Shown here piece by piece: positions 42,633 to 50,615 of a stretch of 64,000 nt of DNA. Every line of letters begins with the position of its first letter. Positions within the stretch are counted from its first letter, which is position 1. Both the position numbers and the translations under genes were made by a program. The notes below the pieces were generated by a model. That model made no database searches and was not told the DNA's origin. It was given only the letters and a program-made list of their open reading frames with translations. The DNA comes from Haloplanus salinus. Lineage in GTDB: Archaea > Halobacteriota > Halobacteria > Halobacteriales > Haloferacaceae. The stretch covers positions 372,001 through 436,000 of the forward strand of contig NZ_QPHM01000001.1 in the NCBI RefSeq assembly GCF_003336245.1, in the 5' to 3' direction.

Positions 42633-43909
42633 TCGAGGTCCGCGACGACGGCCTCGGCGGCCTCCCGTCCGCTTCGCATCGCCCCCTGGATCGACGACCA
42701 CGTGGTGTAGTCGCCGGCGAGGTAGACGGGGCCGTTCGGGTCGCGGATGTCGGGCAGGTCGTCGTGGACGCCCGGCGGCTGGGCGAACTGTGCGAACTCG
42801 ATGCGCTCGGTGTGGACGGCTTCGAGCCCGCCGAACAGGCGTTCGGGATACCACGCCGCAAGCGCGTCGCGGACCGATTCGAGGAGGTCGGCCTCGTCGG
42901 CGTCGAGTGCGTCGCCTCCTAGGAAAGTGGCCGCGAGGAACGTCCGGTCGTCGGGGGCGTACGAGGGGGCGACCGAGGACAGCGGGACGACGATATTGGG
43001 GCTGTCGCTCGCCGCGTTGAGGTGAATCTTCCGCTTGTCGTCGAGCGGCGTGTCGTCGGGGAGGGCACAGTAGAGCGTCGTCGAAGGACGGCCGGTCGTC
43101 GGAATCGTGGCCACGCCGGTCAGGCGACGGGCGGTCCGGGGATCGGTGGCGACGACGGCGGCGTCGGCGTCGACCGTTCGTGTCTCCGTCTCGACGGTCG
43201 TCCCGTCACCGTCGGGGGTGACGGCGGCGACGGGGGCGCCGAGGTGGATCGTCGCCCCGGCGCCGCGTGCGTGGTCGGCCAACTGCGCCGGGACGGCCGC
43301 CATCCCCTCGGCTGGGAGGGCGATCTTCCCCTCGCTCATCGACTTGAAGGTGTACTCGAACACCCGCTTGGAGGTCGAGAGCGAGCGGTCGAGGGTGATG
43401 CCGCCGTAGAAGGGGGCGACGAAGTTGTCGACGTAGTCGGTCGAGAAGCCCCAGTCGCGGAGGTAGTCGTCGATGGGGGCGTCGTCGCTGTCGAAGATTT
43501 CAGCCTCGTCGCGGCCGCCGACGTGTTGGCGGAGCGCGAGCGTCCGGAGTTTGTCCGTCGTCGTCACCTCGCGGTTGAAGATGGAGTCGGTGAGCGAGAA
43601 GGGATCCCGAAGGGGGTCCGAGAGGACCGACCGCTCGCCGGGACGGGCGATGACCGCACCGGGGGAGAACGCCCCCAAGTCGAGGGCCGAGAGGTCGAGT
43701 TCCCGCCGGACGGCGGGGTAGGCGGTGAAGAGGACCTGAAAGCCGCGGTCGATGGTGAACCCGTCCTCGTGACCGGTCCGAACCCGGCCGCCCACGTCGT
43801 CACGGCGCTCGAACACGGTCACGCTCGCGCCCGCGTCGGCGAGGTGACGGGCGGCGACGAGGCCCGCCAACCCGGCGCCGACGACGGCGACCGACGGTGA
43901 ATCGTCCAT
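42629..43909 (-). CDS. FAD-dependent amine-oxidase/phytoene-desaturase-like oxidoreductase (426 aa)
   Basis: NAD(P)/FAD-dependent oxidoreductase of the protoporphyrinogen-oxidase/crtI-like group. The dinucleotide motif is VAVVGAGLAGLVAARHL near residue 8, with ERRDDVGGRVRT after it, a middle YVDNFVAPFYGGITLDRSLST, and the C-terminal FAD loop VYLAGDYTTWSSIQGAMRSGREAAEAV. No membrane helix. The start at 43909 begins the GxGxxG fold; the longer frame overlaps the upstream divergent gene. The substrate is unknown: carotenoid or porphyrin-type chemistry is possible. Confidence 0.9.
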   Translation of the reverse strand: MDDSPSVAVVGAGLAGLVAARHLADAGASVTVFERRDDVGGRVRTGHEDGFTIDRGFQVLFTAYPAVRRELDLSALDLGAFSPGAVIARPGERSVLSDPLRDPFSLTDSIFNREVTTTDKLRTLALRQHVGGRDEAEIFDSDDAPIDDYLRDWGFSTDYVDNFVAPFYGGITLDRSLSTSKRVFEYTFKSMSEGKIALPAEGMAAVPAQLADHARGAGATIHLGAPVAAVTPDGDGTTVETETRTVDADAAVVATDPRTARRLTGVATIPTTGRPSTTLYCALPDDTPLDDKRKIHLNAASDSPNIVVPLSSVAPSYAPDDRTFLAATFLGGDALDADEADLLESVRDALAAWYPERLFGGLEAVHTERIEFAQFAQPPGVHDDLPDIRDPNGPVYLAGDYTTWSSIQGAMRSGREAAEAVVADLD

Positions 43910-43991
43910 GTCGGTCGATCGGGGGGCCGAGACAAAGAACTCACGGACCGAATACGGACAGGGATTTGCGCCTCCGGACCGAGAGGGCGGT

Positions 43992-45161
43992 ATGGACATC
44001 TCCGACGCCTTCGTCGGCCTCGACTGCACCGCGACCGGCGACCGATACGCGCCCGATCACGCCGGGCGGAGCGACGCCGACGCACCGCTCGACCCCGTCT
44101 ACGATCTCGACGCCGTGGACGCCGACGCCCTGCCGGCGCGCCCGGCCTCGATGTGGGACTACGACGCCCTCCTGCCCGTCCCCGCCGACCGCGCCGTCTC
44201 GGCGGGCGAGGGTGGAACGCCGTTGCTCGACGCGTCCGGCCTCGCGGCCGACCTCGACGTCGGGAGCGTGTGGCTGAAAGACGAGGGCCGGAACCCGACG
44301 GGGACCGTCCTCGACCGGGGGCTGTCGGTCGCGGTGACGATGGCGCACGCGGGCGACGCCGACCTGCTGGCGCTCGCAGCGCCCGGAAACGCCGGGCAGT
44401 CAGCGGCGGCCTACGCCGGCCGGATCGAGACGGACCTGTACGCTTACCTCCCCTCACGCGCGCCGTTCCCGAACAAGGCGATGGTGAACGTCCACGGCGC
44501 CGACATGCGGGTGATCGGCGGGCGCTACCCCGACGCGCTGGACGCCCTCGAATCGGAGCTGGTGCGCGAGTGGTACTCCCTCCAGGAGTTCACGACGCCG
44601 TACCGCCACGACGGGGCGAAGACGCTGGCCTACGAAGTCGCCGCCGCGCGGGACTGGGCGGTTCCGGACGCCGTCGTCGTCGCCGTCGGCACCGGCGAGA
44701 CGCTCGTCGGCGTCGCACGCGGGTTCCGTGACCTCGAAGCGCTGGGGGTGACCGACCGCGTGCCGCGGTGTTACGCCGTCCAACCCGAGGGGTGTGCGCC
44801 GGTCGTCGACGCACACGAGTCCGGGACGGACGTGACGCCGGTCGAGTACCCCGACACCATCTGCGGCGAGTTGGAGGTGCCCGCGCCGGCGGGCGGAGCG
44901 ATGGCGCTGGACGCCGTCGAGTCGACGGGTGGCGGCGCGGTCGCGGTGGCGGACGAAGACGTCTTGGAGAGCGCGGTGACGCTCACCCAGCGACTCGGGA
45001 CGGAGGTGGGCGCGACGGGCGGCGCGGCCGCCGCGGGCGCGTGGGCGCTCGCCGAACGCGGCGACGTCGGGTCGGACGACGCCGTCCTCGTCGTCAACGC
45101 CGACGCGGGCGTGAAGACGGCCGACGTACTCCGCAGTCATCTGATGGGACAGGGCGTCTGA
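43992..45161 (+). CDS. Threonine-synthase-like PLP protein without the catalytic lysine (389 aa)
   Basis: Fold-type II PLP family, threonine synthase/cysteate-synthase-like. EGGTPLLDA precedes KDEGRNPTGTVLDRGLSVAV near 96-114; APGNAGQSAAAYAGR near 135, AVGTGETLVGVARGF near 236, YAVQPEGCAPV and GATGGAAAAGAW complete the fold. The PLP lysine normally sits in NPTGSFKDRG; here that position is Leu107 (TVLDRG). Without it, ordinary elimination/replacement chemistry is not expected. It could be a regulator, a different enzyme, or a family variant. Confidence 0.8.
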   Translation: MDISDAFVGLDCTATGDRYAPDHAGRSDADAPLDPVYDLDAVDADALPARPASMWDYDALLPVPADRAVSAGEGGTPLLDASGLAADLDVGSVWLKDEGRNPTGTVLDRGLSVAVTMAHAGDADLLALAAPGNAGQSAAAYAGRIETDLYAYLPSRAPFPNKAMVNVHGADMRVIGGRYPDALDALESELVREWYSLQEFTTPYRHDGAKTLAYEVAAARDWAVPDAVVVAVGTGETLVGVARGFRDLEALGVTDRVPRCYAVQPEGCAPVVDAHESGTDVTPVEYPDTICGELEVPAPAGGAMALDAVESTGGGAVAVADEDVLESAVTLTQRLGTEVGATGGAAAAGAWALAERGDVGSDDAVLVVNADAGVKTADVLRSHLMGQGV

Positions 45162-45174
45162 GGCGCCGGCGACA

Positions 45175-45220
45175 CCGAATTTGTCACAACAGGTTTATAG
45201 ATTAGACGCATCAAATTCGG
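45175..45220 (+). promoter_or_regulatory. Candidate autoregulatory operator of the DtxR gene
   Basis: Perfect 9-bp inverted repeat CCGAATTTG (45175-45183)/CAAATTCGG (45212-45220) around a TATA-like gtttatag (about 45193-45200). Placement across the promoter, just before the regulator's ATG at 45229, is what a metal-dependent repressor operator should look like. It is sequence-level evidence only. Confidence 0.6.
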
Positions 45221-45228
45221 GTAGAGCG

Positions 45229-45906
45229 ATGTTGAGCGACGCCATGGAGGATTACCTCAAGGCGGTCTATCGGCTGCAGTCCGACGGTGGCGCGCCGGTG
45301 TCCACCTCCGCGATCGCCGACGAAGTGGGGAAGACGGCGCCGACGGTGACGAGCATGGTGCAGAAGCTCGCCGACCGGGGGTTACTGAAGCGCGAGAAAT
45401 ACAAGGGGGTCGAACTCACCCCCGAGGGGGAGACGGTGGCGCTCGAGGTGCTCCGGCACCATCGCCTGTTGGAGGCGTATCTCGCCGAACGTCTCGACTA
45501 CTCGTGGACGGACGTTCACGAGGAGGCGGACGCCCTCGAACACCACATCTCGGAGGAGTTCGAGCGGCGGGTGGCGGAGGCGCTCGGCGACCCGGAGGTG
45601 GACCCACACGGCGACCCGATTCCGGGCGCCGACCTGCGGCCGCTGGAGAACGACGAGACGACGCCGCTGAGCGACCACGACACGGGCGACCGGGTGGTCG
45701 TGAGTCGGGTGCGTGACCGCGACGAGGACGAACTCGCCTACCTCGACGACGCGGGCGTCCGGCCGGGGACGGAGCTCGTCGTCGTCGACGTGGCGCCGTT
45801 CGGGATGGTCACCGTCCGCACCGGTGACGGGGAGCAGAGCCTGCCCGAGTCGGTGGCGCGGACCATTCGGGTGCGGACGACCGGGGCGGAGGTGAGCGGC
45901 GCGTGA
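45229..45906 (+). CDS. DtxR/MntR-family metal-dependent repressor (225 aa)
   Basis: Iron- or manganese-sensing repressor. The HTH is LKAVYRLQSDGGAPVSTSAIADEVGKTAPTVTSMVQKLADRGLL (about 9-52), followed by the dimerization/metal domain (EVLRHHRLLEAYLAERLDYSW...EEADALEHHISEEFERRV) and a C-terminal SH3/FeoA-like domain (ISRVRDRDEDELAYLDDAG...GTELVVVDVAPFGMVTV). The conserved metal-ligand segment HHRLLE and EEADALEHHIS is intact. It is the first gene of an operon with a GDT1-type transporter (GTGA overlap) and sits behind a TATA-flanking inverted repeat. Confidence 0.93.
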   Translation: MLSDAMEDYLKAVYRLQSDGGAPVSTSAIADEVGKTAPTVTSMVQKLADRGLLKREKYKGVELTPEGETVALEVLRHHRLLEAYLAERLDYSWTDVHEEADALEHHISEEFERRVAEALGDPEVDPHGDPIPGADLRPLENDETTPLSDHDTGDRVVVSRVRDRDEDELAYLDDAGVRPGTELVVVDVAPFGMVTVRTGDGEQSLPESVARTIRVRTTGAEVSGA

Positions 45907-46613
45907 CCGGCTGGCTCGAAATCCTCACCGTCGCCTTCGTCGCCCAACTGGTCGTCCTCCCCGGCGAGAAAGTGCAGTTCATCATCGCGGGGCTGTCGAC
46001 GCGGTACAACCCGCTGGTGGTCGTGGGTGCCGCGAGCACCGCCTTCGCGGGGTGGACGGCGCTCGAAATCCTGTTCGGCGAGGCGCTCCAGCGGGCGCTC
46101 CCCCCCGTCGTCCTCGACGGGTTCACCGCCGCGCTCTTCGCCGTCTTCGCCGCCCTGCTCTACCGCTCGGCGCCCTCGGGTGGCGAGCCGGAACGGGTCG
46201 ATCCGGCGGCGACCGACGGTGGCGTCGCCGCACTCGCTGACGACTTCGAACCCACGGTGTTCGGCCGGGAGATACCGCAGGTGTTCGACGGGTTCGTGCC
46301 CATCTTCACGATGATGGCGGTGGGCGAGTTCGGCGACAAGACCCAGCTGGTAACCATCGGTCTCGCCGCACAGTACGGCGCCCACCCCGCCATCTGGGCG
46401 GGCGAGATGCTCGCTATCGTCCCCGTGAGCCTGGCGAACGCCTTCTTCTTTCATCGGTTCGCCCACAGACTCGACCTGCGGAAGGCCCACTTCTTCTCGG
46501 CCGGCCTCTTCGCTTTCTTCGCGGGCGACACCGTACTGAGCGTCGTCACCGGGTTCTCCGTCTGGGAGACGGTCGTCGGCGCGGTGTCGACGGCCGTGTT
46601 GGGCCTGCTCTGA
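45903..46613 (+). CDS. TMEM165/GDT1-family metal/H+ antiporter (236 aa)
   Basis: Six-helix membrane protein of the UPF0016/GDT1 family, known to move Mn2+ or Ca2+. The C-terminal repeat keeps the signature VGEFGDKTQLVTIGLAAQYG near 142. The N-terminal repeat has a degenerate version, LVVLPGEKVQFIIAGLSTRYN, in which the E-x-G-D-K-T signature has become L-P-G-E-K-V. GTG start overlapping the DtxR stop by 4 bases. Pairing with a DtxR regulator suggests Mn2+ export under metal control (inference from families and context). Confidence 0.88.
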   Translation: MTGWLEILTVAFVAQLVVLPGEKVQFIIAGLSTRYNPLVVVGAASTAFAGWTALEILFGEALQRALPPVVLDGFTAALFAVFAALLYRSAPSGGEPERVDPAATDGGVAALADDFEPTVFGREIPQVFDGFVPIFTMMAVGEFGDKTQLVTIGLAAQYGAHPAIWAGEMLAIVPVSLANAFFFHRFAHRLDLRKAHFFSAGLFAFFAGDTVLSVVTGFSVWETVVGAVSTAVLGLL

Positions 46614-46665
46614 CCGCTTCGGACGCTTCGGAACCGTTATTTTTCACCGGCGGCGACGGTCGTCC

Positions 46666-47358
46666 GTGCCGAACCCCCTCCCGTCGCTCCTCGCGGGCGT
46701 CGTCTTCGGCCTCGCGCTCGCCGCCCCACCGGGACCGATGAACGCCGTCATCGCCGAGGAGTCCGTCAGCAACGGCTGGCTCGCCGGCGCCCGCACCGGT
46801 CTGGGTGCGATGACCGCCGACGCCGTCTTCTTCGTCGGGTCGCTGTTCGGCGTCGTCGCTTTCGTCGAGCGGTTTCCGACCGTCCGCGCCGCGATGGTCG
46901 GCGTCGGCGGCGCCCTGATGTGCTATTTCGCCTACGGCGCCGCGAGGGACGCGACCGGCGGCGTGGAGACCGTCCCGTCCGGCGACGGCGCGGCCCGGCA
47001 GGCGGCCACCGGCTTCCGCAAGGCGTTCGTCCTCGCGCTCACCAACCCCTACCAGATCCTCTTCTGGCTCACCATCGGCGTCGGCCTGCTCGAACCGGGC
47101 GAGCTCGACGTGCTCGCGTACACGCCGTACGTGGGCGCGGACCTCGCCGGCCTGCTGGTGGTTCGGACGGGGAGCCCGGCGCTCATCGTCGGCTTCTTCC
47201 TCGGCATCGCGCTGTGGATCACGGGGTTCCCGGCGGCGCTCCGAGCGGCCCAGCGCCGCGTCGCCGCGTTCGCACCCGTCGTCGCCGGCGCGAGCGCGCT
47301 CGTCCTCGCCGGCTTCGGCGTCGTCTTCCTCGTCGACGCCGTCCGGACGCTCCTCTGA
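46666..47358 (+). CDS. LysE-family exporter (230 aa)
   Basis: Six-helix LysE/RhtB-type amino-acid or metabolite exporter. The N-terminal family signature is ALAAPPGPMNAVIAEESVSNGWLAGARTGLGAMTADAVFF near 17-55, and a later ALTNPYQILFWLTIGVGLL lies near 123. GTG start, 52 bases after the GDT1-type gene with no clear separate promoter (an A/T-rich tatttttcac is nearby). The substrate is unknown. Confidence 0.88.
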   Translation: MPNPLPSLLAGVVFGLALAAPPGPMNAVIAEESVSNGWLAGARTGLGAMTADAVFFVGSLFGVVAFVERFPTVRAAMVGVGGALMCYFAYGAARDATGGVETVPSGDGAARQAATGFRKAFVLALTNPYQILFWLTIGVGLLEPGELDVLAYTPYVGADLAGLLVVRTGSPALIVGFFLGIALWITGFPAALRAAQRRVAAFAPVVAGASALVLAGFGVVFLVDAVRTLL

Positions 47359-47398
47359 TCGGCCAAGCGTTTTGCCCCCGCGCACCCGACCGTTCGGC

Positions 47399-48568
47399 AT
47401 GGACCCGGACTTCACTCCCCTCGACGCCGCTCTCGGCGACGACGCCGACGGCTACCTCCTCGACGCCGACGGCACCGACTCCACCCAGCGCTACCTCTCG
47501 GGCTTCGACGCGCCCGACCCGTTCGTCACCTGTTATACGCCCGACGGGATCCACCTCCTCGTCTCGGGGCTGGAGTACGGCCGCGCGAGGAAGGCGGCCC
47601 GCGCGGATACGGTGACTCGCCTCTCGGCGGACGACTACCGCGAGCGAGTGAACGAGTTGGGGCGCGCGACGGGTCGGGGTGCCGTCGTCGCGGACTTCCT
47701 CGCCGACCACGGCGTGGACCGGGTGGCGGTGCCCGGCCGCTTCCCACTCGGCACCGCCGACGGCCTCCGGGAGTCCGGCGTAGCCGTCCGCGTCGACGAG
47801 TCGGACGCCATCGCGGAGATTCGGGCCGTGAAGACGGCCGAGGAGGTCGAACACGTCCGCCGCGCACAGCGGGCGAACGAGCGGGCGATGGCGGCCGCCG
47901 AGTCGCTGCTCGAGTCGGCGTCGGTCGTCGACGGCGTCCTCCATCGCGACGGCGACCCGCTGACGAGCGAGGCGGTCAGGCGGGAGATCGAACTGACGCT
48001 CGTCCGCGAGGGCTGTGCGCTGGACGAGAGCATCGTGGCCTGTGGCGCCGACGCCGCCGACCCCCACGACCGAGGGTCGGGTCCGCTGCGCGCCGACGAA
48101 CCGGTCGTCGTCGACATCTTCCCGCGCGACACGGAGACGCGGTACCACGCCGACATGACGCGGACGTTCGTGAAGGGGACGCCGACGGAGACGCTGCGGG
48201 AGTGGTTCGACCTGACCGACGAGGCCCGAAAAGCCGCGCTCGACGCCGTCGGACCCGGGGTCACGGGCGGAGCGGTCCACGACGCGGCCTGTGACGTGTA
48301 CGAGGACGCGGGCCTGCCGACGCTCCGGAGCGACCCGGACGCCGAGACGGGCTTCATCCACAGCACTGGCCACGGCGTCGGCCTCGACGTCCACGAACTC
48401 CCGCGGATCGCGCCGGACGGCTCCGAACTCGAACCGGGGAACGTGATCACCATCGAACCCGGCCTCTACGACCCCGACGTGGGTGGCGTCCGCATCGAGG
48501 ACCTCGTCGTGGTCACCGAGGACGGGTACGAGAACCTGACGGAGTACCCGGTCGAGCTGGTGCTGTAA
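47399..48568 (+). CDS. Xaa-Pro peptidase, M24 family (389 aa)
   Basis: Metallopeptidase with creatinase/prolidase fold. An N-terminal creatinase-like domain (about 1-150) precedes the catalytic domain. Metal ligands fall in VVVDIFPRDTETRYHADMTRTFVKG (two Asp), STGHGVGLDVHELPRI (His), VITIEPGLYDPDVGGVRIEDLVVVTEDG (two Glu). Cytoplasmic, no signal peptide. The start at 47399 is the Met following a short gap after the LysE gene. Xaa-Pro dipeptidase or aminopeptidase activity fits peptide recycling. Confidence 0.92.
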   Translation: MDPDFTPLDAALGDDADGYLLDADGTDSTQRYLSGFDAPDPFVTCYTPDGIHLLVSGLEYGRARKAARADTVTRLSADDYRERVNELGRATGRGAVVADFLADHGVDRVAVPGRFPLGTADGLRESGVAVRVDESDAIAEIRAVKTAEEVEHVRRAQRANERAMAAAESLLESASVVDGVLHRDGDPLTSEAVRREIELTLVREGCALDESIVACGADAADPHDRGSGPLRADEPVVVDIFPRDTETRYHADMTRTFVKGTPTETLREWFDLTDEARKAALDAVGPGVTGGAVHDAACDVYEDAGLPTLRSDPDAETGFIHSTGHGVGLDVHELPRIAPDGSELEPGNVITIEPGLYDPDVGGVRIEDLVVVTEDGYENLTEYPVELVL

Positions 48569-48612
48569 GGTCGGATCGCAAGGCACTTCGTTGCCGTCGG
48601 CGCATCGTCGGT

Positions 48613-49782
48613 GTGAACTGGCGGTATCGCCACACGGTCCTCGGCCTCTGTACGTTCGCGTTCGCGTCGACGATGCTGGCTCGGCTGGTTATCAGCCCGG
48701 TCGTGCCCGACGTGACCGACGGCTTCGGCGTCTCCACCGGCGCCGTCGGCCTCGCGCTCTCGGGGATGTGGGCCGCCTACGCGCTGACGCAGTTCCCCTC
48801 CGGCATCCTCGGCGACCGCTTCGGCGAGCGGCGGGTGATCCTCGCGGCGGTGGGGATCACCGCCGTCGCCAGCCTCCTGCTCGCTCTCTCGCCGACTTTC
48901 GCCGTCTTCGCCGTGCTGACCGTCGCGCTCGGCGCCGGCGCGGGCCTCCACTACAGCGTCGCCACGACCCTCCTCACCAAGGAGTTCGACGACATCGGCC
49001 GTGCCATCGGCGTCCACGTCGCCGGCGGGCCGCTGGCGGGGCTGATCGCCCCCGTCGTCGCCACCGCAGTCGCGACGCGGTACGACTGGCGGGCGGGCAT
49101 CGCCGTCGGCGCCGCCGTCGCCGTCCCCGTCTTCGTCACCTTCGCGTGGCGGATCGACCCGACGCCACCCGAGCGCCCGGAGGAGTCGATGCGGGACCGG
49201 ATGGCGGTCAAGCCACTGCTCGCACTGCTCTCGCGCCCGCCCATCGCCTTCACGACGCTCGTGGCTTTCCTCGGCGCGTTCTGCTGGCAGGCGACCGCCT
49301 CCTTTCTCCCCACCTTCCTCGTCGCCTTCCGTGGCCTGCCGGAGACGAGTGCCGGTCTCCTCTTTTCGGCATACTTCGTCGTCAACGGCCTCTCACAGCC
49401 GACGATCGGGTGGGTGTCGGACCGGATCGGCCGCGACGGCGCCGCCGCCGCGACGATGGGGCTGGGCGTCGTCGGCTACGCCATTCTCGTCGCCGGGCCG
49501 CGGATCGCGCTCCTGCCCGCCGTCGTCTGCGTCGGCGCCGCGATGACGTGGGGGGCGCCGCTCCAGTCGCGCTACTTCGACACGTTCGAGGCCGACGAGC
49601 GCGGCGCCGCGTTCGGCCTCGTCCGCACCGCGTACATGATCCTCGGCGCCTCCGGGAGCGTCGTGGTCGGCGTCCTCTCCGACCTGGCGGGGTGGGCGGC
49701 CGCGTACGGGTTGCTCGTTGGCGTGACGGGGGTGGGGCTGGCGCTCTTGCTCGGGAATCGCGCGCTTCGGCTGGGGCTGTAG
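48613..49782 (+). CDS. MFS transporter (389 aa)
   Basis: Twelve-helix major-facilitator permease of the nitrate/oxalate-like layout. The loop motif is GILGDRFGERRVILAAVG near 64, the family repeat is at GWVSDRIGRDGAAAATMG near 265, and an early VVPDVTDGFGVSTGAVGLALSGMWAAYALTQFPSG matches helix 2. GTG start at 48613. No substrate cue; adjacent genes are unrelated. Confidence 0.86.
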   Translation: MNWRYRHTVLGLCTFAFASTMLARLVISPVVPDVTDGFGVSTGAVGLALSGMWAAYALTQFPSGILGDRFGERRVILAAVGITAVASLLLALSPTFAVFAVLTVALGAGAGLHYSVATTLLTKEFDDIGRAIGVHVAGGPLAGLIAPVVATAVATRYDWRAGIAVGAAVAVPVFVTFAWRIDPTPPERPEESMRDRMAVKPLLALLSRPPIAFTTLVAFLGAFCWQATASFLPTFLVAFRGLPETSAGLLFSAYFVVNGLSQPTIGWVSDRIGRDGAAAATMGLGVVGYAILVAGPRIALLPAVVCVGAAMTWGAPLQSRYFDTFEADERGAAFGLVRTAYMILGASGSVVVGVLSDLAGWAAAYGLLVGVTGVGLALLLGNRALRLGL

Positions 49783-49880
49783 TCGACCGGGTGACGCGAC
49801 GCCACGCGAGGCGGCGCGCTACAGTACTCCGCACGAAGCGCACCGAACCCCTTTTGCACGGAGAGGGGAAAGCCACGCGC

Positions 49881-50615
49881 ATGGATATGCTGGTGGTCGG
49901 CGCGGGCGAGATGGGGCGGTGGATCGCCCGCACTGTCGACCGGCCGGTCGCGGTCACGGACGTCGACCCCGCGGTCGCGGAGCGGGCCGCCGGGACCATC
50001 GATGGCGTTCGGGCAGTGCCCGCGGACACGGACGAGACGTTCGCCGTCGTCTGTCTCGCCGTGCCGATTTCGGTCGTCGACGAGGCGGTCGACCGCTACG
50101 CCGAGAACGCCGGCCGCGCGATGTGTGACGTCTCGGGCGTGATGACGGGACCGGTGGAGGCGATGCGGGCGACCCTTCCCGACCGGGAGCGGGTGTCCCT
50201 CCACCCGCTGTTCGCCGCGACGAACGCCCCCGGCAACGTCGCCGTCGTCGCCGACGCGCCCGGGCCGGCGACGGACGCGCTCCGTGCGGACCTGACCGTC
50301 GCGGGCAACCACCTCTTCGAGACGACCGCCGCCGAACACGACACGGCGATGGAGACGGTGCAGGCCGCCGCCCACACCGCCATCCTCGCGTACGCGCTCG
50401 CCGCTGCCGACGTCCGCGAGGAGTTCGCCACGCCCGTCTCGGCGACGCTCGACGACCTCGTGGCGGCGGTGACGGGCGGGACGCCGCGGGTGTACCGCGA
50501 GATTCAGGAGACGTTCGCGGGCGCGGAGCGGATCGCCGAGGCCGCCCGACGGATCGCCGACGCCGAGGGCGAGGCGTTCGACGACTGTTACCGCGAGGCG
50601 AGGCCCGACCGATGA
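49881..50615 (+). CDS. tyrA: Prephenate dehydrogenase-like protein (244 aa)
   Basis: NAD-dependent oxidative decarboxylation of prephenate to 4-hydroxyphenylpyruvate, in tyrosine synthesis. MLVVGAGEMGRWIARTV opens the Rossmann fold; the middle has VCLAVPISVVDEAVDRY, MCDVSGVMTGPVEAM and SLHPLFAATNAPGN near 113. The C-terminal domain is helical and ends KPDR-like. The length is that of the haloarchaeal form. The next gene overlaps by 4 bases (ATGA). The aroE, aroK and aroQ genes elsewhere in the window are part of the same pathway. Confidence 0.9.
   Translation: MDMLVVGAGEMGRWIARTVDRPVAVTDVDPAVAERAAGTIDGVRAVPADTDETFAVVCLAVPISVVDEAVDRYAENAGRAMCDVSGVMTGPVEAMRATLPDRERVSLHPLFAATNAPGNVAVVADAPGPATDALRADLTVAGNHLFETTAAEHDTAMETVQAAAHTAILAYALAAADVREEFATPVSATLDDLVAAVTGGTPRVYREIQETFAGAERIAEAARRIADAEGEAFDDCYREARPDR

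Noticed and set aside
48591-49880. Basic Arg-rich frame overlapping the MFS transporter
   Set aside because: It is continuous with the tyrA frame only because stops are rare in GC-rich DNA; its Arg-rich composition is unlike haloarchaeal proteins.
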